NCBI RefSeq assembly: GCF_020042345.1
Contig: NZ_CP083387.1
Coordinates: 2,108,001-2,172,000, forward strand
Reading direction: 5' to 3'
Length of the DNA: 64,000 bases
Source of the DNA: Arachidicoccus terrestris
GTDB lineage: Bacteria > Bacteroidota > Bacteroidia > Chitinophagales > Chitinophagaceae
Shown: in pieces, positions 36,101 through 46,272 of the stretch
Layout: each line of letters begins with the position of its first letter
Numbering within the stretch: the stretch's first letter is position 1
Translations under genes and position numbers: made by a program
Notes under the pieces: generated by a model
Databases searched by the model: none
What the model saw: only the letters and a program-made list of their open reading frames with translations
Told to the model about the DNA's origin: nothing

Positions 36101-36213
36101 TGCCCGGGAACAGAATTGCCTGCCTGAGCATACAAATCTGTCCCGGCAAACAAGCCAAGACCAACCATTAATAGTAAGGAAACAAATATGTTCCGTTTTA
36201 CGAAGTTTTGCAT
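33115..36213 (-). CDS. SusC/RagA-type TonB-dependent transporter
   Basis: Outer-membrane importer for xylan oligosaccharides, 1032 residues from ATG 36213 (MQNFVKRNIFVSLLLMVGLG, signal cleaved near LYAQ). An N-terminal carboxypeptidase-regulatory-like domain (VPGQVTDATGKPIAGASI) is followed by DVVVIGYGTQMKEAVTGSVA, the TonB-dependent plug with IRGTRSLTANNDPLIVLDG and YGSRGANGVILITT, and the 22-strand barrel ending RNFLLGLNLTF. First gene of the operon susC-susD-GH67-GH43-esterase. Two LacI-type operators and a predicted promoter lie upstream. Confidence 0.96.
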   Translation of the reverse strand: MQNFVKRNIFVSLLLMVGLGLFAGTDLYAQAGNSVPGQVTDATGKPIAGASILNLNSNKGVTSGQDGGFSINVSPNDSLQVTFIGYLKKVIVYSGQKNISVTLVASDANLGDVVVIGYGTQMKEAVTGSVASISGESLKEVPAANISDAMQGRLPGVAISQTSSKPGATMQIRIRGTRSLTANNDPLIVLDGIPFPGSIGDIDMNSVKSVDILKDASATAIYGSRGANGVILITTFKGKKGQDARVTASSYYGLSKVFAQFPMMDGPKLLALRKAAGQFVNQDGSVQLGAGESDSVNTNWQDLLYQTGNVTNENVNVSAGTKNGSYNFGASYYRNQAVIPTQNYQRYAIHGSIDQNIGKYVRIGFTTNNNYNITHGSQVGIYGALSNSPLADPYNPDGSIKYSFQMPLSASWVYTKEVIDSLKDKWASNNNNFASYNSLYAEVKIPWIQGLAYRVNVGLNINYGNSGSYKGEGINSTNPLDPSTASIGNSVGTDWTLENLLTYDRTFNKHRINAVGLFSSEQNRYHSTYISGIGIPEDQLQYFNIGTASDEIDVLPENQNYWERGLVSWMGRVMYAYDNKYMISATLRSDGASVLAPGHQWHTYPAVSVGWNISRESFMKNLSFINELKLRVGVGQTSNQAVSPYSTMGRLGTNYYNFGDTYATGYYVSTLPNPNLGWEYSKTWNYGLDFGLFNDRLSGTIEYYITKTNGLLQSVGLPATSGVGSYTANVGNTENKGLELSLNGTILQDNNGWTWNAGVNLSFNRNKITHLASGVMADVGNSWFVGHPINVIYDYERIGLWTAADSASGLLKQLQPGGNVGGIRVKYTGGFNEDGTAKRPIGDDDRQIINTDPSFTGGFNTSVAYKGFDLGVVGVFQHGGVLISTLYGSSGYLNLMTGRSNNVDIDYWTPTNTQARYPKPGGQMSGDNPIYGSTLGYFDASYLKIRTITLGYNFAKSRWLKSSSISQMRVYFSVQNPFVMFSPYHSDTGLDPETNSYGDQNAAVSSFAHRLLTQGTNTPSTRNFLLGLNLTF

Positions 36214-36257
36214 AAACTGAATAAATTTAAAAACTTTAAAAAGTAAAATATCACTAA

Positions 36258-36273
36258 TTGCAATCGATGGCAA
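36258..36273. promoter_or_regulatory. LacI-type operator, promoter-proximal copy
   Basis: TTGCAATCGATGGCAA: CG-centred palindrome with one mismatch, 45 bases upstream of the susC ATG and inside the predicted leader. Same pattern as the sites at 36399 and 41018. The CG centre with TGCAAT-type half-sites is the usual form for LacI-family repressors. Confidence 0.65.
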
Positions 36274-36374
36274 TTTTAGAGTCGATCAAATTCAATTTCT
36301 TTTTTTTCCCCAATGCCACTAGATTTATGGATTTATATTATTAATTACTTTAATGCCACTTTTGAAACAGAATG

Positions 36375-36404
36375 CTAAAGTATATAAAAATTTAAACATG
36401 ACAA
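36375..36404 (-). promoter_or_regulatory. Predicted promoter of the susC-susD-GH67 operon
   Basis: On the minus strand TTG (36404-36402), exactly 19 bases, then TACTTTAG (36382-36375), one mismatch from TAnnTTTG. The TTG is part of the LacI-type operator at 36399-36414, so binding there would block or control polymerase. Confidence 0.5.
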
Positions 36405-36414
36405 TCGATTGCAA
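36399..36414. promoter_or_regulatory. LacI-type operator overlapping the -33 element
   Basis: TGACAATCGATTGCAA contains the perfect 10-bp palindrome CAATCGATTG (36402-36411). It is 141 bases from the second site at 36258, a distance suitable for looping. Confidence 0.65.
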
Positions 36415-36984
36415 TTCAAATACTGTTAATTAAAACAAAATATTTAGGTCATAGAAAACTAACAAACCGCACAATTTCATACAAGTTGTTAATAAACAAT
36501 TCATCTAAATGGCTGGGAAAATAACAGAACCGCTATGGGCAGCATCAATTTGGATTTGGCACAAAACACATTGGAATTTTCACTCATAACAGGTTCCCGG
36601 CAATTATTTGAATAGCTTACCGGTAGCCGTCAGCAACCCAGAAATATGACTATCCAGTAATCTAAATGATGAAAGGTACGCTAGTGAATAAATCAAGGTC
36701 ACCTGGTTGCTTACAGGAATTCAAATATTGAATTTGTAATAGGTTCTCACGCATGAGTTGAACGTCGCCTCCTTAAAAATTAACAGCTACAGTCATTGAT
36801 CCCTCACTATTAGGGCGGATAACAACTGTAGCTGTTTCAAGTATTGCAATCTGAGTAACAATCATGTCAGCCGTCTACTTAAAGGATACAACTCCCTATT
36901 AAAATTGCAACAACATCAATACATTCATAAATCAGGCTTATGAACACTTTAAAATTTATAACAATTAATATCTTGGTAATTAAC
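36415..36984. other. Non-coding interval between the susC operator and the GH97 gene
   Basis: About 570 bases without a credible gene on either strand; stop codons are frequent in all frames. It contains the nested hairpin at 36782-36836 and otherwise nothing that I can identify. Confidence 0.5.
36782..36836 (-). terminator. Nested hairpin terminator after the CE1/GH97 operon
   Basis: AACAGCTACAGT (36782-36793) pairs with ACTGTAGCTGTT (36825-36836). The enclosed 31 bases hold a second stem, CCCT with AGGG. On the minus strand the stem is followed by AATTTTTAAG. It lies about 150 bases downstream of the GH97 stop codon and would end that transcript. Confidence 0.6.
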
Positions 36985-38913
36985 CTAATGAAAAACGGCT
37001 GTAAAGCCATCATTGCCATGTAAGGTCACCTCTACCATCCCGTTTGCAGGAATATTCAACACCTTTTGCTTGAAACTATTAGGTTCATTATTATCCGGCG
37101 TATATATCATCTCAGCTTTCTTGCCTTTTAAAAAAGACAGATCCAGATGCAAAACAGTATCTTCTTTACCCGCATTCAGACCAGCGACATACCATGAATT
37201 GCCTTTTTTCCTTGCGACTACATAAGACTTACCTGGATATCCACTGATAAACTTTACATCATCCCAATAGCCAGGTAATTTGCGCAAGAAGTCTTTGACA
37301 AATGAAGGTACATGGGTCATTCCTTCCGGGCTTTCGGCATAGTGTTGTATACCAGATAAGAAAACAACGGCTGTGGCTAGTTCGAAAGCAGAAGTCGTTG
37401 CCCGCTTAATATTCGGAATCTTATATAAATTCATCGGTGTGAAATCCATCGGATCAAAAGCATTCCGAGCAAAAGCACTCATAATCATATGCGAAGGAGC
37501 TACATCCGCATTATACTGACTGAAAGTAATCATTTCATACCCCAGTACCGCTTCTGCAGTTATAAAATTTGGGTAGGTTCTCTGGAGTCCTCTGGGAAGT
37601 GTCGCTCCATGGAAATTTACTAATAAATGCCATTTGGCCGCGTCAATCAGAATGTCTTGATAATAAGCGATCATCGATTGGCCATCTCCACCAAAAAAAT
37701 CAACCTTAATACCCTTGATACCCATTTTTGAAATGCGAGCGAATTCCGCCATCCTGCTTTCATGAGTAAGTAATTTGTCCCTGGGTGTAAACTTGACCGT
37801 ATTCCAGTTACCTGCAGAATTATACCATAAAAGAATACCCACATTTTTTTCCCTGGCATAATCCGCTAAAATCTTAACCGAATCATAGCCAATACTTTTA
37901 TCCCAGCCTGCATCAATCAGACAGTAATTCCAATTCATATTAGCCGCATAATCAATATACTGCTTTTGAACAGGGAATACAGTGCCATTATCCTTTTCCA
38001 ATATCCAACTCCAGGATGCCTTCCCTGGTTGAACAAATTTCGAATCATTTAATACAGAAGGGGCTGCCAGGTCAGTACCTAATGTAGACTCAGCTATCTC
38101 TTTCAGACTCCCAATAGCAATTATTCTCCAGGGCGTTTTCCAGGGCAATTCAGATTCAGGAAATAACGCACCTCCAGGAATCTTTTCAGCCGCTTCGGGA
38201 AAATTTATATTGAAATCATTTTTTGTGTCCCCTTGTTGAAGGGAAGTGCCGCAATAAGTTCTGCCTAAATCTGCTTCAGTAATTAACATCCACGTGCCCT
38301 TCACCTTAAACATAGCCGGATACACCCATCCATTCTTGTTGTACCGGATTGAATCTAATGGCTTATCCATTATATAATGCGCTTCATAAGAAGGATTAGT
38401 ATGTTCAAACCCAGTTTGCGATTCTGCTTTGGGTTGAAGCCAGACGTGGGTGTCTGGATAAAAATGAAAAGAGGTAGCTTCAGAAGTTATGTAATGAATT
38501 TTGTCTGAACGTTCTGGGAATTCGTATCGAAATCCCACACCATCATTAGACAGCTGAAACACTATATTCATTTTTTTACCCTCATCCGTCTCTGTCTCAA
38601 TGACCGTCTTTAATGCTTTGTATACAATATGATGCTTCTTCGCATTTTTCATATTATAAGCATCATTAACAAAAACGGCGGGACGAACTTTAATAACTTT
38701 CAGATTCCTGGAAAAGTCGGCGTCAGATCGGATGACACCTAATTTTGACAAACCAAGTACAGGCTGACGATGAGACCTTACTTCAAAGGAAACTTTTTCC
38801 GGATAATAAATGGCTTCAATTGCCTTGTCCGGACTCGTCATAACCACCTTCTTTTGTCCAAAAACCGGATATGAAACTATAAATAACCCAATGACAACGA
38901 AAAATGATCTCAT
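36985..38913 (-). CDS. GH97 alpha-galactosidase (retaining type)
   Basis: 642 residues with signal peptide (VVIGLFIVSYPVFGQ). The N-terminal beta-sandwich, (beta/alpha)8 barrel and C-terminal sheet of GH97 are all present. The barrel has GIKVDFFGGDGQ with Asp405 where retaining GH97 enzymes have their nucleophile, and Glu460 (EAVLGYE) 55 residues later, the same distance as nucleophile and acid/base in Bacteroides BT1871. The inverting SusB type uses two Glu bases instead. This predicts alpha-galactosidase activity, though other alpha-glycosides are possible. It follows the tandem CE1 esterase after 13 bases. Confidence 0.85.
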   Translation of the reverse strand: MRSFFVVIGLFIVSYPVFGQKKVVMTSPDKAIEAIYYPEKVSFEVRSHRQPVLGLSKLGVIRSDADFSRNLKVIKVRPAVFVNDAYNMKNAKKHHIVYKALKTVIETETDEGKKMNIVFQLSNDGVGFRYEFPERSDKIHYITSEATSFHFYPDTHVWLQPKAESQTGFEHTNPSYEAHYIMDKPLDSIRYNKNGWVYPAMFKVKGTWMLITEADLGRTYCGTSLQQGDTKNDFNINFPEAAEKIPGGALFPESELPWKTPWRIIAIGSLKEIAESTLGTDLAAPSVLNDSKFVQPGKASWSWILEKDNGTVFPVQKQYIDYAANMNWNYCLIDAGWDKSIGYDSVKILADYAREKNVGILLWYNSAGNWNTVKFTPRDKLLTHESRMAEFARISKMGIKGIKVDFFGGDGQSMIAYYQDILIDAAKWHLLVNFHGATLPRGLQRTYPNFITAEAVLGYEMITFSQYNADVAPSHMIMSAFARNAFDPMDFTPMNLYKIPNIKRATTSAFELATAVVFLSGIQHYAESPEGMTHVPSFVKDFLRKLPGYWDDVKFISGYPGKSYVVARKKGNSWYVAGLNAGKEDTVLHLDLSFLKGKKAEMIYTPDNNEPNSFKQKVLNIPANGMVEVTLHGNDGFTAVFH

Positions 38914-38926
38914 AATTTATATTTCT

Positions 38927-40879
<1,953 letters not shown>

Positions 40880-41017
40880 TTATTAATTAAACGCAATGAG
40901 ACCGATTTGGGAATCCAGAAAATTGGGCCAATTATACACTCAATGAATTCTTTCAAATAAATTACCGGTATAGCATCATTTAAATTCATTGTATATTATC
41001 GATGTAATATCAAATAA

Positions 41018-41033
41018 TTACAATCGATTGCAT
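41018..41033. promoter_or_regulatory. LacI-type operator upstream of the CE1/GH97 operon
   Basis: TTACAATCGATTGCAT contains the same perfect CAATCGATTG palindrome (41021-41030) as the site at 36399. It lies 157 bases upstream of the ATG at 40861 and suggests control by the same repressor as the susC-susD-GH67 operon. Confidence 0.65.
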
Positions 41034-41162
41034 ACAAGCAGCCATAAATCAACTTTCAGGCATCAAACTTAATATTTAATTGTTATTTCAACAAATATTT
41101 TTAAACCTCGAGCATCTTTATCTACAGACAAATCCCAAAGACCAATTCAGATTTTTATATAA

Positions 41163-41210
41163 CAATTGCTACTATTCAGGAATTTAATGATTCCAGGATA
41201 GTAGCAATTG
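41163..41210 (-). terminator. Nested hairpin downstream of the GH10 gene
   Basis: CAATTGCTACTAT (41163-41175) pairs with 41198-41210; inside, GGAAT pairs with ATTCC. It lies 80 bases after the GH10 stop codon. The following minus-strand bases are TTATATAAAAA, a weak T tract, so termination is likely but not certain. Same architecture as the hairpin at 36782. Confidence 0.5.
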
Positions 41211-41290
41211 ACACTTGGCATTCTCCAGGGACACCTCTTTTACATCTAATAGTGTCCCGTTAATCTGATAACAATATTTTTATATTCGAC

Positions 41291-43459
41291 TCATTTCCCC
41301 AAATTTTCTTTAACTGCATTAGCAACATATTCATATGCCAACTTACGAACATAGGCTTCTGACCAAATGCCAATGGGTTCCCCAGCACGCCAACCAGAAT
41401 TAGCCGGACTGTCTAATGGGCTCCAAATCGTAATGCCGTATCGCTGCTTTGCCGGTATGTTTTTAAAGTATTGATCGATGACAAACTTATACATGGCGGC
41501 CTGCTTCAGATATTGATCCGGAGTCGCATCCGCCGTTTGGGTGCTATTGCCAAGACCTATGTCTAATTCTGAGACTTTAATCAATTTCCCGGTAGCGGCC
41601 AATAATTGAAACATCTGAACAATTTTACCAGAATCGGCATTTATGTCGATATGCATCTGAGTCCCAATACCGTCAACTTTGACACCCTTGCTTTCAACGT
41701 AACTGACATATTGAATCAACCCCTTACACTTATTTAGATCGTACTCTAAATTGTAATCATTAATAAATAACTTATCATTCGCATTGCCATATTTTCTTTC
41801 CAGTTTTATAGCAGTTACTGCATAGTCCTTGCCGAGGTAATCCTGCCAATAAAACTCATCGGATTTAAGGGTTTTCCCAATACCTGATTTTAGATTATAC
41901 GGATTCCCATCATCCATAGGTTCATTTACTATATCCCACGAAGTAACGTAGCTCTTACTATTTGTGACCATGCCTGATATCCATTTATCCAGCGCCGTCG
42001 TAATAATCGCTTTTTTCTCTTCTGACGTTTTCTCAATAAGTCGAGTACCCAAATCAGGATTTTCTCTTTGAAGGCTAATATTATCAATAAGCAGGGTGCC
42101 TGCATAATTACCAAAACTAAAAAGGAATCTGGTTCTGTCTCCAGCTGATACAGTTGCTTCAAGCTCTATCTTCTTCCATTCAGTAGTAACGTTAAATGAT
42201 GGAAAATTATCACTCGCATAGCTAGTCGTCTCTTGCAATGATGCAGACATACTCCCTTCGACCGAACCTTTTACATAAAAACTCAATTTATAGGTTGATC
42301 CATCTTGAAACGGAGTCGTGAAATCATAGGCAGTTTGGGCTTCCCATGAATTGACAACAGATGGATTAACCATTTTTAATCCATAACTGCCATTATAACC
42401 TTGTGCAGCAACTACTCCACGGGTTGAATTATTGCCCCAGCCATTCCATCCGGATAATATACCAGATTCAAAATCTTCATTCGCAAATAAATTTGCGTCA
42501 AGACCCGCACTGACGTCTTTATCTTCGACTGACAAGCTTGATAAATCAATGTAATAGCTGACTCCAGAAAGATACCCTAAATCAAAATTAAAGCTAAAAG
42601 TACTGGCTGAACCATTAAATCCACTGACTAAAAATTTAACCTGCTTCCAGTCGCCATTTGTTTCAAAATATTCAGATGCAGTTCCAGTCCCCATCCAATC
42701 CATCCATGGGTACTGATTGCTCAGATCCCCGCTAAATGAAATCCGGCCCCTACCCGCTTTATCAGATTTAATATAAAAACTCACAACATACTGCTGACCT
42801 TGATCAATTGAAATCAATGGCGTCTTCATACTCAGGTCCCAGGCATTTTTAGCTGAAGAAGAAGAAACCAGCTTAATCGCCTTACCCCCATTCTGCCCCA
42901 TCGCCTCTTCAACTGACTTGGATGACGCCCCATTAACTGTCCAATTATCAAAAGAACCGTCCTTTAAACCAGTTAGGTCTAATAAATTATTATTAGATTC
43001 CACGACCTCAGGAGCAATAAGACTATTAAGATATGCCGCATTCTGGTTTGCATGCCAGCATAAGGTATGTCCATAAACCGTAATACCCGCCTCCTCAGCA
43101 TTTTTAAGTAGTAAATTTACATTATCCAGGTTCAAGCTGCCATCACTTTGAACCACGGCACCATGCTTCATTTCATAACCAACTGCAATCTCCTGGAAAT
43201 TTCTATTAATCAGCCGGTATAAGACTCCTTTCTTATTATACTCAGATAAGGAGACTGCCGCCCCTAACCTAAATGAGCCATATTTAGTACTATCAATAAG
43301 AGACTTAAGTGCCGGATAAGAATCAATATCTTCTTGTGCTGCTACTTCTTCCGGCTTATTAAATGAAAAATCAAGCGGTTTATACTTATAACATGCTGAA
43401 AAAATCAGTATTCCAATTAAAACCATTGGAAGCCCAGCATAATATTTGAAGCTCTTCAT
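41291..43459 (-). CDS. xyn10A: GH10 endo-beta-1,4-xylanase with two inserted CBM4-like modules
   Basis: 722-residue surface lipoprotein (lipobox ILIFSAC, Cys23) that cleaves the xylan backbone. The GH10 barrel begins at about residue 50 (FRLGAAVS), has GHTLCWH at 130-136, is then interrupted by two sandwich modules (about 156-315 and 322-466, each with W-rich strands and the IKSDKAGRG or VKGSVEGS pattern), and resumes at about 470. The acid/base is Glu513 in WDIVNEP and the nucleophile Glu631 in VSELDIG. The same split architecture is known in Bacteroides and Prevotella Xyn10A/XynC. It is the last gene of the xus-type operon. Confidence 0.95.
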   Translation of the reverse strand: MKSFKYYAGLPMVLIGILIFSACYKYKPLDFSFNKPEEVAAQEDIDSYPALKSLIDSTKYGSFRLGAAVSLSEYNKKGVLYRLINRNFQEIAVGYEMKHGAVVQSDGSLNLDNVNLLLKNAEEAGITVYGHTLCWHANQNAAYLNSLIAPEVVESNNNLLDLTGLKDGSFDNWTVNGASSKSVEEAMGQNGGKAIKLVSSSSAKNAWDLSMKTPLISIDQGQQYVVSFYIKSDKAGRGRISFSGDLSNQYPWMDWMGTGTASEYFETNGDWKQVKFLVSGFNGSASTFSFNFDLGYLSGVSYYIDLSSLSVEDKDVSAGLDANLFANEDFESGILSGWNGWGNNSTRGVVAAQGYNGSYGLKMVNPSVVNSWEAQTAYDFTTPFQDGSTYKLSFYVKGSVEGSMSASLQETTSYASDNFPSFNVTTEWKKIELEATVSAGDRTRFLFSFGNYAGTLLIDNISLQRENPDLGTRLIEKTSEEKKAIITTALDKWISGMVTNSKSYVTSWDIVNEPMDDGNPYNLKSGIGKTLKSDEFYWQDYLGKDYAVTAIKLERKYGNANDKLFINDYNLEYDLNKCKGLIQYVSYVESKGVKVDGIGTQMHIDINADSGKIVQMFQLLAATGKLIKVSELDIGLGNSTQTADATPDQYLKQAAMYKFVIDQYFKNIPAKQRYGITIWSPLDSPANSGWRAGEPIGIWSEAYVRKLAYEYVANAVKENLGK

Positions 43460-43488
43460 AATAAAATAATTTTAAATATTGGAACAGT

Positions 43489-44442
43489 TTAGAAGGTTTC
43501 CATTTTCACACCTCTGTTTCTCATAACCAGTGTATCTTTTGTGACTATATGCATATCAGGAAAATCTATCTCGTATTCCAGATACAATCCGTCCCGGTCC
43601 ACATTTCCCCAACTGTTCTTTTCCCCCCTCTTTACGAACTTTCCAGTTCCGGTAGCGGTGACACCCTGTGTACCAGAACGAACGGTACAATTATGCTGAT
43701 CATCAAAATCAAGCAACAAACTGCAATTTATATTAGTTCCATCTTTATCTTTGAATACTAAAGGAAAAGTAATGGTATGTAATGCCTTTGTAGTCAATAA
43801 CTCAATATCATCCTTTTCAACATATTGCTGATGGCGGATATTAGTCGAATTCAATGCCGTATTGCCGTTTTTCCCGGTTATGTTATCAACTCCTCTACGC
43901 AGGTAATATCCATGCCACGGATTTATATACTTTACTGCATAAAGAATATAATTCTTATCACTGATAATTGAATCCGCATTAGTCACATCTGTCAGTTTCA
44001 GTGGAATCACATATGTATTCTTAATTGCATCCGGATCTTTAAAAAAGTCATCGGTTAATTGAACATCTACGCCACCAGAGAGGCTATCTTTATGAATCAC
44101 TATTGTATTAGCGCCTAATGTGTAATAGCTTGATGGCATCGCCTTAACTGCGGATCCATCTTTAAAGGTAACACCCGAAATGAGACTATTATCTACGCTG
44201 AAATTCACACTGACATTCTTTCTATTGACATAAACACCTCCTAAAGTTGCATAGATCATACATCTATGTGCATTATCAAGGTCAGTATTTACAATATCCT
44301 CTCCCAGAGTAATCGTCCTCACGGGATGTTGGTAAGAAAAGTAAACCGTTTGATATTCATAATCTGGGAATATTTGCTCCTTATTATGACAGCTGGTAAA
44401 TAAAATTACCGCCAATATTATCAATAATCTTCTGTTGTTCAT
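43489..44442 (-). CDS. xusE: XusE-like surface xylan-binding lipoprotein (DUF1735/DUF5627)
   Basis: 317 residues. Lipoprotein signal with Cys18 (LAVILFTSC). The N-terminal part resembles DUF1735 (YQTVYFSYQHPVRTITLGED, FSVDNSLI, SSYYTLGANTIVIHKDSLSG), with strands like those of SusE/SusF-type glycan-binding proteins. The C-terminal part (GKFVKRGEKNSWGNVDRDGLYLEYEIDF) fits the DUF5627 region. It occupies exactly the place of xusE, between the second susD and the GH10 xylanase. No enzyme motif is seen; binding of xylan at the cell surface is inferred from position. Confidence 0.75.
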   Translation of the reverse strand: MNNRRLLIILAVILFTSCHNKEQIFPDYEYQTVYFSYQHPVRTITLGEDIVNTDLDNAHRCMIYATLGGVYVNRKNVSVNFSVDNSLISGVTFKDGSAVKAMPSSYYTLGANTIVIHKDSLSGGVDVQLTDDFFKDPDAIKNTYVIPLKLTDVTNADSIISDKNYILYAVKYINPWHGYYLRRGVDNITGKNGNTALNSTNIRHQQYVEKDDIELLTTKALHTITFPLVFKDKDGTNINCSLLLDFDDQHNCTVRSGTQGVTATGTGKFVKRGEKNSWGNVDRDGLYLEYEIDFPDMHIVTKDTLVMRNRGVKMETF

Positions 44443-44486
44443 TTTTATACAATTTTACAATTTTCTATCCTGACCGATTTCAATAA

Positions 44487-46253
44487 CTACCATCCTTTAT
44501 TTTGTAATAGATTACTAAACTTCAATGTTTCACCATATGGAATAGGCCCATACTCCATATAACTTTTATATAAACGGTTCTCAACACTAATTACAGAAAA
44601 CTTATTATTCTTTATATTAATGCCCTTTGCAGTTTCAGTTAAATTCTCATGCCACCTTCGTAAGTCCCAAAAACGAAATCCTTCAAAACACAATTCAATT
44701 CTACGGGCATTTCGGATCAATTGACGCATTTTCTCTTTATCACTCCTAATGGATTCAAGATAAGCGTCTCCATTCGTGGCACCTATTCCTGCCCTGTTTC
44801 TTATGGCCTTAATAACATCATAAGCAGAAAAGCCAAAAGCGCCCTTGCCTTGAGGCCCCCAGGCTTCATTAGCCGCCTCAGCATATATTAAATAAATTTC
44901 CGTATATCTTATTAAAGGTTTGTAATGACGTTGAGTTGTCGTCGAACTACTGCTTAAATTAACATCCTGACGAAGCAGTTTCTTTAAATAATAGCCAGTT
45001 CTTGTAGACGTTTCGGTAATATTTATTCCATCATTTGTACCTCCATCCTCTGAAGTATGAATAATTGAATTACTTACACCGGCAGAGGACCCATCAAAAA
45101 TAATAAATGAATTGAGGCGTTTATCTCTGCCTGAATACGGGTTCCCGCTATCGTACCCACTTGATGACAATGAAATTGGATATCCATTTGCCATTGGAAA
45201 AGCATCTACCAGATTCTGCGTTGGGTTCACACGGCCCCTGCCATTTAGAGTAGGAGGAAAATTGTCAGCTTCAAGATTATTGCTCTCTCCGTAATTAGAA
45301 CGCCATAGAATTTCCGGGGGGTTCTGACCTTCCGCCAAGCCGGCAATTTCACTGGCATTAGCATACCAAGTCAATCCATTTGCAGCAAGCCCTCCTACAC
45401 CACCATTTATTTTAATGATGTCACCTGCATCATTAGCGGCATCAGCCCATGTATTGGCTGCCGCAGCGCTGAAGGCTGGACTGGCAGCCAATAAGGCAGT
45501 CTTTGCTTTTATCGCCATAGCAATTCGACCAGATAGCAATCCACTCATATCCTTTCCCATCGCCCTGTTAAACTGTTCTTTAGTTATACCCCCATATTTT
45601 GCAGGTACCTGAGAATTATCTATTAAATCCTTATAATCAACAGGAAGCAAATCAATTGCCTGCTTTAAATCTATGTTAATCTGATCCACACATTCTTTAA
45701 AAGTAGCACGAGGCAAATTAAAATCGTCTCCCACTGCCTGAGAATGTAAGATAATGGGTACCCCTAATAATTCACCATTCTCTCCAATACCTGCATGCGC
45801 CTGAAGCAAATAAAAGTAAAACAAAGCTCTTAAACCATAAGCCTCTCCTTTGACACGCATGGAGAATAACTTTGCAACGGCAGAGTCTTCTGTCCACGTG
45901 ATCTTATCAATCTGTTCTAATATCAAATTCATATACTGAATAGCCGAATAGCACCTGGACCATTCATCGACAGGATTATTGTTAGCCGCCCATTGGCCGG
46001 TTGCCATTTTCAGGTAACCGCTATTCTTATCATTGGTCACTGCATCGTCAGTCGCAACATCGTTAAAGGACCATGAGTTTACCGGAATTCGGTCATATCC
46101 ATTCAATATAAGACCATAGGGAAATTTGGCATCGCTTGCATTATAAGAATCCTCAAGTTGTCTGTTATTTTCAATTTGAGGAACAATTAAATCTTTACAA
46201 CTTATCATTCCTATAGTGACAGCGACCGCAAAAATCAATAATTTACTTTTCAT
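44487..46253 (-). CDS. xusD: SusD-like lipoprotein (XusD position)
   Basis: 588 residues, lipobox IGMISC (Cys19). SusD features: RVKGEAYGLRALFYFYLLQAHAG, IAMAIKAKTALLAASPAF, the surface loop with KPLIRYTEIYLIYAEAANEAWG and the end block RIELCFEGFRFWDLRRWHEN. Partner of the SusC protein encoded immediately upstream (20 bases). Only about 60 residues shorter than the other SusD proteins here and clearly divergent from them. Confidence 0.93.
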   Translation of the reverse strand: MKSKLLIFAVAVTIGMISCKDLIVPQIENNRQLEDSYNASDAKFPYGLILNGYDRIPVNSWSFNDVATDDAVTNDKNSGYLKMATGQWAANNNPVDEWSRCYSAIQYMNLILEQIDKITWTEDSAVAKLFSMRVKGEAYGLRALFYFYLLQAHAGIGENGELLGVPIILHSQAVGDDFNLPRATFKECVDQINIDLKQAIDLLPVDYKDLIDNSQVPAKYGGITKEQFNRAMGKDMSGLLSGRIAMAIKAKTALLAASPAFSAAAANTWADAANDAGDIIKINGGVGGLAANGLTWYANASEIAGLAEGQNPPEILWRSNYGESNNLEADNFPPTLNGRGRVNPTQNLVDAFPMANGYPISLSSSGYDSGNPYSGRDKRLNSFIIFDGSSAGVSNSIIHTSEDGGTNDGINITETSTRTGYYLKKLLRQDVNLSSSSTTTQRHYKPLIRYTEIYLIYAEAANEAWGPQGKGAFGFSAYDVIKAIRNRAGIGATNGDAYLESIRSDKEKMRQLIRNARRIELCFEGFRFWDLRRWHENLTETAKGINIKNNKFSVISVENRLYKSYMEYGPIPYGETLKFSNLLQNKGW

Positions 46254-46272
46254 ACCATTAATTTTTTACTAA

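Noticed and set aside
40991-41011. ATTATCGATGTAATAT as a further LacI-type operator
   Set aside because: The half-sites do not match TGCAAT and the symmetry is partial; AT-rich chance repeat is likely.
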